Positions 45,016-54,135 are shown, numbered from the stretch's first letter. The stretch: DNA of 64,000 nucleotides from Microvirga subterranea (GCF_003350535.1 NZ_QQBB01000001.1:936884-1000883); one strand, 5' to 3'. The notes: generated from the letters alone by a model not told the origin. Numbers and translations are program-made.

Positions 45016-46467
45016 ATGTTGGACATCAATCTTCTCATCGACCACCGTGACGTCGCTGCCACCGGCGGCGCCACGTTCGAGCGCCGGGACCCGATTACGG
45101 GTGAGGTCGCCAGTCGGGCTTCGGCGGCCACGCCGGCCGATGCCCGGTCGGCTGCGGATGCGGCAGCCGCGGCCTTCCCGGCCTGGTCGAAGCTCGGTCC
45201 CAATGCCAGGCGGGCCGTCCTGCTGAAGGCGGCCGATCTCCTGGAAGGGCGGGCCGGGGAGTTCGTGAACCTCATGGCAGCGGAAATCGGCGCCACGGCG
45301 GGATGGGCACAGTTCAACGTGAAGCTGGCCGCCGGCATGCTGCGCGAGGCTGCCTCCCTGACGACGCAGATCACGGGCGAGATCATTCCCTCGGACAAGC
45401 CGGGCTGCGTCGCCATGGCCGTGCGGCAGCCGGCAGGCGTCGTGCTCGGCATCGCGCCATGGAATGCCCCGGTGATCCTCGGCGTGCGTGCCATCGCGAC
45501 GCCGCTTGCCTGCGGCAACACGGTCGTGCTGAAGGCCTCCGAGATCTGCCCCGGCACCCACCGCCTCATCGGCAGCGTCCTGCAGGAGGCTGGACTGCCG
45601 GCGGGCGCGATCAACGTCGTCACCAATGCGCCCGAGAACGCCCCAGAGGTGATCGAGGCCCTCATCGCCCATCCGGCCGTGCGTCGGATCAACTTCACGG
45701 GCTCGACCAGGGTCGGGCGCCTCATCGCCGAAACGGCGGCGCGCAACCTCAAGCCCGTGCTTCTGGAACTCGGCGGCAAGGCGTCCCTGGTGGTTCTCGA
45801 CGATGCGGACCTCGATGCGGCCGTTGCGGCGGCGGCCTTCGGGGCCTTCATGAACCAGGGGCAGATCTGCATGTCGACCGAGCGGATCGTCGTCGACAAT
45901 GCCGTTGCGGACGACTTCGTGGCGAAGCTCGCCGCAAAGGCCGAATCCCTCCAGGCCGGCAATCCGCGGCATGGCAATTTCGCTCTCGGATCCCTGGTCG
46001 GCGTCGAGGCGGCCGAACGGATCGGCGGCCTTGTGAACGATGCGGTGTCGAAGGGGGCCAAGCTCGTCGCCGGCGGCAAGGTTGACGGCACGGTCATGTC
46101 GGCGACGGTGCTGGATCACGTGACGCCGGCGATGCGCCTCTACGGCGAGGAATCCTTCGGCCCGGTCGTCTGCGTCCTACGCACCTCCGGGGTGGAGGAG
46201 GCCGTCCGGATCGCGAATGATACGGAATATGGATTGTCGGCCGCCGTGTTCGGCCGCGACGTGACCCGCGCGCTCGATGTCGCCAACCGGATCGAGTCGG
46301 GCATCTGCCATATCAACGGGCCGACCGTGCACGACGAGGCCCAGATGCCCTTCGGCGGCGTGAAGGCGAGCGGCTACGGCCGGTTCGGTGGAAAGGCCGG
46401 GATCAACGAGTTCACAGAACTCCGTTGGATCACGATCGAAACCGGCCCGCAGCATTATCCCATCTAA
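45016..46467 (+). CDS. Aldehyde dehydrogenase (vanillin/salicylaldehyde-dehydrogenase-like)
   Basis: A 483-residue NAD(P)+-dependent aldehyde dehydrogenase. The catalytic base E251 is in LLELGGKASLVVLDDADLDA and the nucleophile C285 in NQGQICMSTERIVV; the cofactor region has GIAPWNAPVILGVRAIATPLACGN and FTGSTRVGRLI. The sequence pattern at the C-terminus (ICHINGPTVHDEAQMPFGGVKASGYGRFGG) is usual for aromatic-aldehyde members such as Vdh. GGAG lies 9 bases before the ATG at 45016, though the frame is open further upstream. A palindromic repeat follows the stop. Substrate unproven. Confidence 0.9.
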   Translation: MLDINLLIDHRDVAATGGATFERRDPITGEVASRASAATPADARSAADAAAAAFPAWSKLGPNARRAVLLKAADLLEGRAGEFVNLMAAEIGATAGWAQFNVKLAAGMLREAASLTTQITGEIIPSDKPGCVAMAVRQPAGVVLGIAPWNAPVILGVRAIATPLACGNTVVLKASEICPGTHRLIGSVLQEAGLPAGAINVVTNAPENAPEVIEALIAHPAVRRINFTGSTRVGRLIAETAARNLKPVLLELGGKASLVVLDDADLDAAVAAAAFGAFMNQGQICMSTERIVVDNAVADDFVAKLAAKAESLQAGNPRHGNFALGSLVGVEAAERIGGLVNDAVSKGAKLVAGGKVDGTVMSATVLDHVTPAMRLYGEESFGPVVCVLRTSGVEEAVRIANDTEYGLSAAVFGRDVTRALDVANRIESGICHINGPTVHDEAQMPFGGVKASGYGRFGGKAGINEFTELRWITIETGPQHYPI

Positions 46468-46470
46468 AGC

Positions 46471-46508
46471 ATCGATCCCGAAAGCGGACTTGCACTTTCG
46501 GGATCGAT
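46471..46508. repeat. Palindromic intergenic element after the aldehyde dehydrogenase
   Basis: Arms ATCGATCCCGAAAG (46471-46484) and CTTTCGGGATCGAT (46495-46508) pair perfectly over 14 bp around a 10-base loop, 4 bases after the stop. GCATCGATC / GATCCGATGC flank it. It may act as terminator, but its form suggests one copy of a dispersed palindromic repeat family; only one copy is seen here. Confidence 0.5.
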
Positions 46509-46601
46509 CCGATGCATTCTCGTCAGGTCCGGGACGGCGCATCCTGTTCGCCGAGGCCACGTGAGGGCGGCGGGTGCGCCGTCCTCCGGAGGGGCTGAAC
46601 C

Positions 46602-47108
46602 TCAGACGGGATTCATCCGCTCCAACGTCCCGTCTCGGAGCACGAACTGGTGCCACAGGGCAATCATGGCATGGAGGCCGGACAGGAGCAGGATCAGCGT
46701 GCCTCCCGTCTCGTGAATTTCCGCGATCATGCCCGGGGAGCCCTGAACGGGGGCCGCGATGGCCGGCAGCGATATGCCGAAGAAGGACACCGGCACCCCC
46801 ATCCGCGATGCGGCATACCAGCCGGTGATCGGGAGGCCGATCATGAACGCGTAAAGCACGGCGTGGCCCGCCTGCGTCAGCAGGTTGAGCCAAGGGCCCT
46901 GAGGATTCTCGACGCGAGGGGCGCCGCCGAGCCCGCGGGCGATCAGCCGAGGGACGACCAGCATCAGAACTGCGAGGCCGATCCCGAAATGCAGGAGAGG
47001 CGGGTTGAGACGGACCTGCCGTCCACCTTCGGACGTGAACCATGCCGCCAGGATCAGGAGGGCCGTGAGCCAGTGAATGGCGATCAAAACTCTGGAATAC
47101 CGCCTCAT
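46602..47108 (-). CDS. Cytochrome b/b561 family protein
   Basis: A 168-residue four-helix membrane protein of the cytochrome b561 (CybB) family. Histidines that may bind haem b occur in RVLIAIHWLTALLILAAW, LLHFGIGLAVLMLVVPR, LTQAGHAVLYAFMIGLPITGW and LLSGLHAMIALWHQFVLRDGTLERM. Such proteins pass electrons between quinol and periplasmic partners such as superoxide or catalase-like haem. GGAAGGA precedes the ATG at 47108. No partner gene is adjacent. Confidence 0.88.
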   Translation of the reverse strand: MRRYSRVLIAIHWLTALLILAAWFTSEGGRQVRLNPPLLHFGIGLAVLMLVVPRLIARGLGGAPRVENPQGPWLNLLTQAGHAVLYAFMIGLPITGWYAASRMGVPVSFFGISLPAIAAPVQGSPGMIAEIHETGGTLILLLSGLHAMIALWHQFVLRDGTLERMNPV

Positions 47109-47396
47109 GAACGGCCATCCTTCCGTTGATGGATCTGTCAGCAATACGCCGAGACTTTTCGGTCACAATAAGTCCGACTGTGGGAGATGGATTTGCGCTG
47201 CATCAAATCGAGGGAGCGAAGCTGAGCAGATGGGCGCGAGGATCGGGGAAACCCGGCAAGACCTTCTCGTTTAGCTCTTCCCTCTCGGGCCCAAAACATC
47301 ATCGACCGGCTTGGCGCTTCCATTCAGGGCGCACCCGGAGCAGATGTCGTCCTCCGCATGTCCGAGCCGGGAGACCGCCCCGCGAGGCAACTGGCG

Positions 47397-47723
47397 TCAC
47401 ATCACGATGGGCTGCTCCAGCTGGACGATGTGCTTGTTGCCCTCTCCGTCCAGAATCGAGAGACTCTCGATGCCCGTCCGACCTTCCTGAACATGCAGTT
47501 CGACGGGCGCACGGATCAGATGGTCGAGACCCTCAAGGGCGATTTCGAGCACGCGATCCTTCGGGTCGTAGGCGACTCCGAGGAGCCTGATGCCCTCGGC
47601 CTGGATCTGGCTGCCGAGCTTGAGGGACGTGATCCTTACGTCCGCCCGCCTTTCGGTGATGGTCTTCGAGACTTCATCGAGATAGCGGCGCCAATCGGCC
47701 GGATCGATCATTTTCGTGGACAT
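47397..47723 (-). CDS. DUF5335 family protein
   Basis: A 108-residue cytoplasmic protein that resembles the DUF5335 family (IDPADWRRYLDEVSKTITER start and a beta-rich body with AYDPKDRVLEIALEGLDHLIRAPVELHVQEG). No catalytic motif is evident. It lies 41 bases downstream of the nitroreductase-like gene on the same strand and may share its transcript. The family occurs beside stress and redox genes in soil alphaproteobacteria; function unknown. Confidence 0.75.
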   Translation of the reverse strand: MSTKMIDPADWRRYLDEVSKTITERRADVRITSLKLGSQIQAEGIRLLGVAYDPKDRVLEIALEGLDHLIRAPVELHVQEGRTGIESLSILDGEGNKHIVQLEQPIVM

Positions 47724-47764
47724 GCTTCAGGCCTTCCATTGATGCCGAGGGATAGGCATTGCTC

Positions 47765-48373
47765 TCAAGACGCCGGATACCCGACGGTTTGAGCCAGGAT
47801 GACGCGCTGTTCGGGGCGAAGCCCCATTTTGAGTGCCAGGGCCCGGCGATCGAGGAGCCCGCGCGCGACCGTCGCGAGACCGGCGGATGCGCAGAACAGA
47901 TAAACGTTCTGAGCGATGAACCCTGTGTCGAGGGCCGAGTAGAACCGCCGTTCGTTGCGATCCGACGATCCCTGCATCCGAGCCAGATCCGCCACATAGA
48001 CCAGGTTGACGGGAGCCGGTTCCACGAAGTCCTGCAGTCCCGTCAGGGAGCGAACGTCCTCCCGCAGGATCCACTCGAGGTGGGAATGGTGGGGGCTGAA
48101 GAGGAACAGGCCGCGGGCCAGCGCGACATAGATGTCGATCTCCTGCCAGTTGCGCGCCGACGGAGCGGTTCGGTGGCCGTCCCGCCGATTGATGCCGCAG
48201 GCAGCCCAGAGCAGGTCGGACAAGAGCAGGAGGTCGAGCGGCTGAGGAGAAAACTCACGGGACGATCTGCGGGCGCCGAGTGCCTCCAAGAGCGGACGAC
48301 CGCCGGATCGGGTGGGGAGCGGCAGACCGATCGGTTCACCGATGGCAGCCGGAGGCTGGTCAAGACTTGCCAT
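47765..48373 (-). CDS. SagB/ThcOx-type nitroreductase family protein
   Basis: A 202-residue flavin-dependent oxidoreductase of the SagB/ThcOx group. The family start LLEALGARRSSREFSPQPLDLLLLSDLLWAACGINR is followed by HRTAPSARNWQEIDIYVAL and a C-terminal ALDTGFIAQNVYLFCASAGLATVARGLLDR. Relatives dehydrogenate azolines in peptide natural products or reduce small molecules, using FMN. No peptide precursor, cyclodehydratase or transporter gene is nearby, so it is probably a stand-alone reductase. Confidence 0.85.
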   Translation of the reverse strand: MASLDQPPAAIGEPIGLPLPTRSGGRPLLEALGARRSSREFSPQPLDLLLLSDLLWAACGINRRDGHRTAPSARNWQEIDIYVALARGLFLFSPHHSHLEWILREDVRSLTGLQDFVEPAPVNLVYVADLARMQGSSDRNERRFYSALDTGFIAQNVYLFCASAGLATVARGLLDRRALALKMGLRPEQRVILAQTVGYPAS

Positions 48374-48595
48374 GAGGCACCCTTGCGCGGGGCAGCGGCG
48401 AATTGTCGACGCTCCACGATGCGCCCGTCGATCCGGCCCGCATTGACTAATGTCAGAGATCCGCGGCGGTCCAGCATCAGTCGCTATTGTCCATCGCCCG
48501 CATCGAAGGTCTCACCGGATATCACGGCAGAATTGACACAACGCAAGGCGGGCCTCTCGGAGCGGTGCTCGCGTGCAAAATGCGAGGATACCGCG

Positions 48596-48832
48596 ATGCG
48601 CAAGGATTTCACCCTCCCGGACCTGCAGAGCAAGCTCGACCTTTTGGAGAGCGGCGGGCAGTTCCAAGTTTTACGCGTCGACATCGAGCGCCTGTTCGGG
48701 ATGAACGACGTGGCTCGGGCCCGGCTCTTGCTCTTTGCGCAGGGGCATGGCTGCCTGGCGATCGAAACCGACACCGGAGTGACGTTCCGCAGGGACGCTG
48801 AAGTCCGGGCAACGAGCCTCGGATCGAGCTGA
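48596..48832 (+). CDS. Small hypothetical protein
   Basis: A 78-residue protein (MRKDFTLPDLQSKLDLLESG at the start; LRVDIERLFGMNDVARARLLLFAQGHGCLAIETDTGVTFRRD follows). It has the look of a small DNA- or protein-binding alpha/beta domain but I recognise no family. GCGAGG lies just before the ATG. Convergent with the response regulator gene, two bases apart. Function unknown. Confidence 0.6.
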   Translation: MRKDFTLPDLQSKLDLLESGGQFQVLRVDIERLFGMNDVARARLLLFAQGHGCLAIETDTGVTFRRDAEVRATSLGSS

Positions 48833-48834
48833 GG

Positions 48835-49284
48835 TCAATGCCGCCTGTCGGAAGGTCGCTTATCCTCCCGTAACTCGGGACCCTGGTTCGAGGGGCGATG
48901 ACAGACTTCTTCCACGGCGTGGAGAAGCCGCTCGATATGGAACGGCTTTTCCAGGTGCGCGCCGCCCTCCAGGTCCTTCGGCACGACGGACGTGACATAG
49001 CCGGTCGTATAGATGAACGGCACGTGGCGCCGGCGGAGGGTCCGGGCCACTTCGAAGCCGCTTTCGCCGCGCAGGTTGATATCCAGGACCGCGCAGGTGA
49101 GGCGTTCGCTTGCCGCCAGCGGCAATGCCTTGTCGAGGCTCGGAACAGGGCCGACCACATCGGCTCCGCAGCTCTCGAGCGCCCGACAGATGTCGTCGGC
49201 GATGTAGTATTCGTCCTCGACCAGGAGCACCCGACAGCCTGTCAGGTCGGGCTTCTCGCTTTTATGATGTCCGCTCGATCCCAT
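48835..49284 (-). CDS. Single-domain response regulator
   Basis: A 149-residue receiver protein without an output domain. RVLLVEDEYYIADDICRALE holds the acidic pocket, CAVLDINLRGESGFEVA the phospho-acceptor aspartate, PFIYTTGYV the Thr and AHLEKPFHIERLL the lysine, so it should be fully functional. The start at 49284 has GGGAGG upstream and overlaps the end of the HWE kinase gene by 23 bases. It is therefore the likely partner of that kinase. In the HWE family such receivers may act as phosphate sinks or signal to PhyR-type regulators; this is inference. Confidence 0.88.
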   Translation of the reverse strand: MGSSGHHKSEKPDLTGCRVLLVEDEYYIADDICRALESCGADVVGPVPSLDKALPLAASERLTCAVLDINLRGESGFEVARTLRRRHVPFIYTTGYVTSVVPKDLEGGAHLEKPFHIERLLHAVEEVCHRPSNQGPELREDKRPSDRRH

Positions 49285-52200
49285 GATCCTTGCCTCCCGG
49301 CTCGGGTTGATCCGCGTTCCGCTTGAAATCCTGGACCACCGTTTTTCCGTTGAATGGCAGTTCGATGGTGCAGCGGATGCCATCCGGCATGAAATCGAGC
49401 GCTGTTCCCGCATCGAGCTCATAGGGGAGGGTGCGCTGAATGAGCTCCGTTCCGAAGCCCTTCCGGCGCGGGGTGCTGTCGGCGGCGTGAACGCCGTTCT
49501 CACGCCATTCCAGAACGAGCTTCCGGTCTCCGTCGCCGCCGTCGATCCGCCAGGTCACGTCGATGTGTCCGCCGCTCTCGGAGAGTGCGCCGTACTTGAC
49601 CGCGTTGGTTGCGAGCTCATGCACGGCGAGCCCCAGCGTCTCCGCAACCTCGGCCCTGAGACGCACGGGCGGCCCGTCGACCTGTGCCTTTTCATCATCG
49701 CGCACGGTATGGGCCAGCAGTTCCTCCCTCACGAGCTCCTCGAGCTCGACCCCGTTATCGGCTGCACGGGTCGCCATGGTCTGGGTGCGGGCGAAGGAAT
49801 CGATCCGCCCCTCCAGATGCATGGCATAGTCCTCGACGGATTCGCTGTTGGCGGCGGTGCGCCGTGCGATCGAGCGCACCACGGCCAGGGTGTTGCGGAC
49901 ACGGTGCTGCAGTTCGGCCAGAAGGAGCTTGGTGTGCTTCTCGCTTTCGCGCAGAGCCTCTTCGGCGCGGACGCGCTCCGTCAGGTCGATCGTGACGGCG
50001 ATCCCGCCGATCACGTTGCCGCTCGCGTCCCGATAGGCGCTGACGCTGTTGCGGACCCACACGACCCCGCCATCCGGGCGCGTGTGGCGCTTCTCGATGA
50101 CGAACGGCTCGCCGCCCGCCAGCGCCTGCTCCAGCTGAGGCTTGTTGCGGGCCCAATCCCCCGGATGGGTCAATTCCCCGACCGTCCGGCCGAGGAGCTG
50201 CTCCCTGGAGCGCCCCACGATGCCGCAGTAGCGATCGTTGACGTAGATCACCTTCATGTCCCGGTCGGTCATCGCGATGCCGACCTCCGCCTGCTCCGCC
50301 ATGGCGCGGAAGCGCTCCTCACTCTCGCGCAACGCCTGTTGAGCCCGGGTGAGCGGAGTGACGTTCATGAAGGTGACGACCGCGCCGCCGATATAATTGT
50401 CGATGCTTCTGTACGGCAGCACCCGCACCATGTAGCGCGTGCCATTCGCGTGATCCTCGATTTCCCGGTCAGCGCTTCCGAGGGTCCGGACGACGCGCCG
50501 CACGTCCTCCTGCAATTCGTCATAGGTGACCCGCGACTTGATGTGGGTGATCGGCCGTCCGATGTCGGTCTCGACCAGATGGAAAATCTCGGTGACGGCG
50601 GGGGTGTAATTCATGACCCGCATGTCATTGTCGAGGAAGATCGTCGCGATCTGGGTGCTTTCGAGCAGGTTCTTCAGGTCGCTGTTGGCACGGCCCAGCT
50701 CCTGAACCCGATGCGCAAGCTCGCCGTTGACGGTCGTCAGCTCCTCATTGACGGACTGGAGCTCTTCCTTCGAGGTCTCGAGCTCCTCGTTGGCGGATTG
50801 CAGCTCCTCGTTCAGGGACTGGTATTCCTCGTTCGAGGACTTCAGCTCTTCGTTGGTGCTCTCGAGCTCCTCGATGGTCGCCTGGAGCCGTTCTCTCGTG
50901 ACGCGCAGCTCGGTTTCGAGGCGCTGGACGTGCTCGTCGCGCAGGAAGGTGTTCCCCGTCTTCCCGTCGGCTTCATGCTCGGGGAGAGCGCCTCCCTCCT
51001 TGAAGAGCACGACGAAGCCCAGCGGAGCATTCGGCTGGTCCCGCACGGGTTCGATGATGATGTCGACGGCGAGGCGCTTTCCGTTCGACCCCATCACCAA
51101 TCCGTCGATCTGGACCGTCCGGTTTTCCTCCGCGGCCTTCGTCAGGGCAGCGCGCAGATCCAGGCGCAGGTCGGCATGAATGAGGTTGAGGAGGTTCAGG
51201 GTCGCCGCACCCCCGGCCGGCTCGATGTAGCGGCCCGTCCTGCCCGAGAAATGCACGACGTCGAATTCCTCGTCGATCAACACATAGGCTGGGGCATAGC
51301 GCTCTGCGATGGTTTCCGCCTTGCGGGCCATGCCGGCCTCGATCCGGCGGGGACGCAGGGGCGGAGTCCCGTCGGCCGGCCTGCGGTCAACCGCCGTGAA
51401 CGGGAACTCGGGAAGAACCCGGGCCGTAGTCTCGAGCCGTTGGAAGATGCGGAAGCCGCGGTCGATCGGTGCGAAGAGCTTGGTGTGCCGGGAGATGTTC
51501 TCGGAATTCCCCAGGAACAGGTAGCCGCCCGGCCGCAGGGCGAAGTGGAAGAGGGGAATCATCCGGTCCTGGAGATCGGCATTCAGGTAAATCAGGAGAT
51601 TGCGGCACGAGATCATGTCGAGCCGGGAGAACGGCGCATCCTTGATCACGCTGTGCTGCGAGAAGATGCACATCTCCCGCAGCTCTTTGACCACGCAGTA
51701 GGTGTTGCCCTCCTTGACGAACCATCGGGCCAGCCGTTCCGGCGAGACATCCTTCGTGATGGCCTCCGTGTAGCGCCCGACCCGGGCCGAGGCGAGGGCG
51801 CGGCCGTCGATGTCGGTCGCGAAGATCTGGACGTGCGGCACGGAATCGAGCTTCGCCATGTGCTCGCGCAGCAGGATGCCGATGGAATAGGCCTCCTCGC
51901 CCGTGGAGCAGCCGAGGACCCATATCCGCAAGTTGTCGTTGCGGGTTTTGCCTTCGAACAGGTGGGGAATGACCTGGCTTTCGAGGAGCTCGAACTCCCG
52001 CCGGTCCCGGAAAAACTGGGTCACTCCGATCAGCAGGTCGTTGAAGAGGTTCTGCGGCTCGTCGGCGTGCGTCCGCAGCACCTCGATGTAATCGTCGATG
52101 GTGGCGGCCTGCATGACCTGCTTGCGGCGCTGGACACGGCGGAGGAAGGTGTTCGGCTTGTAACCATGGAAGTCATGGCCGGTCTTGTTGCGCAGGACGG

Positions 52201-52906
52201 TCGCGATTGTTGCGAGCGCATGCGAGATCTCGGCCGTCTCGGCCTCACCGCTGGAGGCTTCACGGTAGCGTGCCAGGTGCTTTGCATAAAGCGCGACGCG
52301 CTGCGCCAACTGCTCCGCCGGCAGAACGAAGTCGGCAAGGGCGGACGGGTTGTGGTTGGCCGCCAGACCTTCCGCAGAGACGCCGCCGGTCTCCTCCGCG
52401 AGCGTCAGCCCTCCGGCTTCCTTGATGGCCGTGACGCCCAGCGTTCCGTTGCCGTTCGTGCCGGCGAAGATGATGCCGATCGTCTTTTCCTGGTTCTTGG
52501 CAGCCGAAACGAAGAAGCTGTCGATCGTCCCGCGTTCGCCGGGCGCCTCCTTGGCCGGGGAGCTCCGGAAGTGGCCGTCCTCCAGAGACAGGATCGTATT
52601 GGGGGCGGACCAGTAGATCCGGCCCGGCTCGACCTTCGCCCCGTCCGAGGCCGGTGTCAGCTCACGCCCGTGCGTTGCCAGGACCTGCCTGAAGCGCTCG
52701 TCGTCGAGCGACTCCCGGTGCTGAAAGACGAGAACGACCGTCATGGTCCGGTCGGGCTGCAGTTCGGCGAGGAAACGCTCCACCGGGCTCGTATTCGAGC
52801 CCGAGGCTCCGATCGCAACGATCAAGTTCCCGATACCCTCTGCCGATCCGCCGTCCCGAGCAGCCTCGGACGGGGGTTTCTTGTTGCTCTTCTTGTCGTC
52901 GGCCAA
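49262..52906 (-). CDS. CheB-CheR-PAS-HWE hybrid sensor histidine kinase
   Basis: A 1214-residue cytoplasmic multi-domain protein. Order: CheB-like methylesterase (about 25-200), CheR methyltransferase (about 235-490, SAM motif VLGCSTGEEAYSIGILLREH), a PAS-like region (about 540-640), a long coiled coil (about 655-752) with NEEL/NEEY repeats, PAS domains (about 745-860 and 860-985) and an HWE histidine kinase (about 990-1195, LLLAELQHRVRNTLAVVRSI with phospho-His). In the CheB part S35 and H63 are present but the third catalytic residue is N153 (GTNGNG), not Asp, so esterase activity is doubtful. The response regulator gene follows with overlap. Confidence 0.9.
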   Translation of the reverse strand: MADDKKSNKKPPSEAARDGGSAEGIGNLIVAIGASGSNTSPVERFLAELQPDRTMTVVLVFQHRESLDDERFRQVLATHGRELTPASDGAKVEPGRIYWSAPNTILSLEDGHFRSSPAKEAPGERGTIDSFFVSAAKNQEKTIGIIFAGTNGNGTLGVTAIKEAGGLTLAEETGGVSAEGLAANHNPSALADFVLPAEQLAQRVALYAKHLARYREASSGEAETAEISHALATIATVLRNKTGHDFHGYKPNTFLRRVQRRKQVMQAATIDDYIEVLRTHADEPQNLFNDLLIGVTQFFRDRREFELLESQVIPHLFEGKTRNDNLRIWVLGCSTGEEAYSIGILLREHMAKLDSVPHVQIFATDIDGRALASARVGRYTEAITKDVSPERLARWFVKEGNTYCVVKELREMCIFSQHSVIKDAPFSRLDMISCRNLLIYLNADLQDRMIPLFHFALRPGGYLFLGNSENISRHTKLFAPIDRGFRIFQRLETTARVLPEFPFTAVDRRPADGTPPLRPRRIEAGMARKAETIAERYAPAYVLIDEEFDVVHFSGRTGRYIEPAGGAATLNLLNLIHADLRLDLRAALTKAAEENRTVQIDGLVMGSNGKRLAVDIIIEPVRDQPNAPLGFVVLFKEGGALPEHEADGKTGNTFLRDEHVQRLETELRVTRERLQATIEELESTNEELKSSNEEYQSLNEELQSANEELETSKEELQSVNEELTTVNGELAHRVQELGRANSDLKNLLESTQIATIFLDNDMRVMNYTPAVTEIFHLVETDIGRPITHIKSRVTYDELQEDVRRVVRTLGSADREIEDHANGTRYMVRVLPYRSIDNYIGGAVVTFMNVTPLTRAQQALRESEERFRAMAEQAEVGIAMTDRDMKVIYVNDRYCGIVGRSREQLLGRTVGELTHPGDWARNKPQLEQALAGGEPFVIEKRHTRPDGGVVWVRNSVSAYRDASGNVIGGIAVTIDLTERVRAEEALRESEKHTKLLLAELQHRVRNTLAVVRSIARRTAANSESVEDYAMHLEGRIDSFARTQTMATRAADNGVELEELVREELLAHTVRDDEKAQVDGPPVRLRAEVAETLGLAVHELATNAVKYGALSESGGHIDVTWRIDGGDGDRKLVLEWRENGVHAADSTPRRKGFGTELIQRTLPYELDAGTALDFMPDGIRCTIELPFNGKTVVQDFKRNADQPEPGGKDHGIERTS

Positions 52907-52984
52907 TGTGAAAATCCCTGCTCACGAGGGGGTTTGCCATACTAACGCGAATTGCACCATCGCCAAGCTAGAGCAGTGCGAACC

Positions 52985-54013
52985 CTAGCCGTCGGGGGCC
53001 TGCCCGTCCTCGTCGAAGCGTGGGTCCGTGGACGCGATCGACTGCAACACGGCCCGGCGAAGGACGTCCGCATAAAGCCGGTATTCGAGGGCGCGCGCCT
53101 CGTACATATCCGCCACGGCCTTGCGGCCGCTCTTCCGCCCGTCCTTGGCCATGCGGGAGACCAGCTCGGCTCGCTCCTCGATGATCCGCAGGGCGATCCG
53201 CAGCGCCTCGTCGATCGTGTTCTCCTGCTCCTTGGCGACGACTTCGGCCGTCAACGCATGGCCGACCTGACAGCGGAAGCGGAGCGGCTTCGCATCCCGA
53301 ACGGTGGAGAGGACGCCGCTGCAGGACGGGCAGGTGAGGGCGGAAGGATCCGCGAATTTCGTCAAAATTTCGCTGTCGACCCGTTCGCCGGCCGCGATGT
53401 CCACCTCGAGGCGGATCTCGGGCGGGATCGGGACGCCGGGCCCGGGCGCCTCGCGGGCAAGGTCGGACAGCACGTCGCCGATTCGAGCGCTGGGGATCGT
53501 GAGGTCGACCGTGACCGCCTCCAGGGCACTCCGGGGCATCTCGTCCGCAATCGTATCGGCCGGATCCTGGACGATGGCGACGCCGCCGCAGCGCTTGACC
53601 GCCTCCAGCCCCGAGGCGCCGTCATTGAGGAGGCCGCTCAGCACCACGCCGATCACCCGAGAGCCGTAGGCGGCTGCGGCCGAGCGGAACAGGGGGTCGA
53701 TGGCAGGCCGGGCCATGTTTTCGCGCGGTCCGCGGCCGAGCTTGATTCGACCCTCCGTCAGAATGAGATGGTGATCGGGGACGGCCAGATAGACGTTGCC
53801 GGGCTTGATTTCCATGCCGTCCACGGCCGGATGAACGGGCAGCGGGCCCGCAGCCGCCGCCACCGTCGCGAGAATGCCCGTACTCCGGGCAGGAATGTGC
53901 AGCACGATGAATACGGCGGCAGGAAGATCGGCCGGGAGCGAGCCCAGGATCGTCTTGAGAGGGGAGGTTGCTCCCGAAGACCCGCCTATGACGATGATGT
54001 CGCGATTGCTCAT
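52985..54013 (-). CDS. Stand-alone CheB-type protein-glutamate methylesterase with zinc ribbon
   Basis: A 342-residue protein with a complete CheB catalytic set: Ser in IGGSSGATSP (about S12), H39 in VLHIPARS and Asp in VVLSGLLNDGASG. Unlike chemotaxis CheB there is no receiver domain. The C-terminal third has a zinc-ribbon-like CPSCSGVLSTVRDAKPLRFRCQVGHAL. Relatives of this form occur beside CheB/CheR-kinase fusions and act outside chemotaxis. It is 78 bases upstream of the hybrid kinase on the same strand. Its substrate, possibly a methylated receptor or the kinase itself, is unknown. Confidence 0.87.
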   Translation of the reverse strand: MSNRDIIVIGGSSGATSPLKTILGSLPADLPAAVFIVLHIPARSTGILATVAAAAGPLPVHPAVDGMEIKPGNVYLAVPDHHLILTEGRIKLGRGPRENMARPAIDPLFRSAAAAYGSRVIGVVLSGLLNDGASGLEAVKRCGGVAIVQDPADTIADEMPRSALEAVTVDLTIPSARIGDVLSDLAREAPGPGVPIPPEIRLEVDIAAGERVDSEILTKFADPSALTCPSCSGVLSTVRDAKPLRFRCQVGHALTAEVVAKEQENTIDEALRIALRIIEERAELVSRMAKDGRKSGRKAVADMYEARALEYRLYADVLRRAVLQSIASTDPRFDEDGQAPDG

Positions 54014-54110
54014 GAGACTCTTTCGGTCAGGTCTCGCCGGAGTGTGAACCCAAGGGGGGGGGAAGTGTTCCTCCCAGGGCCGGGGGTTGGCCCCAGACCA
54101 AGGCGTGGCA

Positions 54111-54135
54111 GGAACCCGAACGTCACCACGGCGTC
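54111..54135 (+). promoter_or_regulatory. Possible EcfG-type promoter of the small coiled-coil gene
   Basis: GGAAC at 54111-54115 and CGTC at 54132-54135 with a 16-base spacer, 48 bases before the ATG at 54184. The -10 matches CGTT except for the last base. A run of nine G (54054-54062) lies upstream. Confidence 0.35.

Noticed and set aside
49283..52945. Long open frame on the plus strand across the hybrid kinase
   Set aside because: Antisense shadow for the same reason. The minus-strand protein has clear CheB, CheR, PAS and HWE motifs.
54054..54062. Run of nine G as a phase-variation tract
   Set aside because: It is in the non-coding gap between the CheB gene and the small coiled-coil gene, and no frame or promoter spacing is obviously altered by its length.
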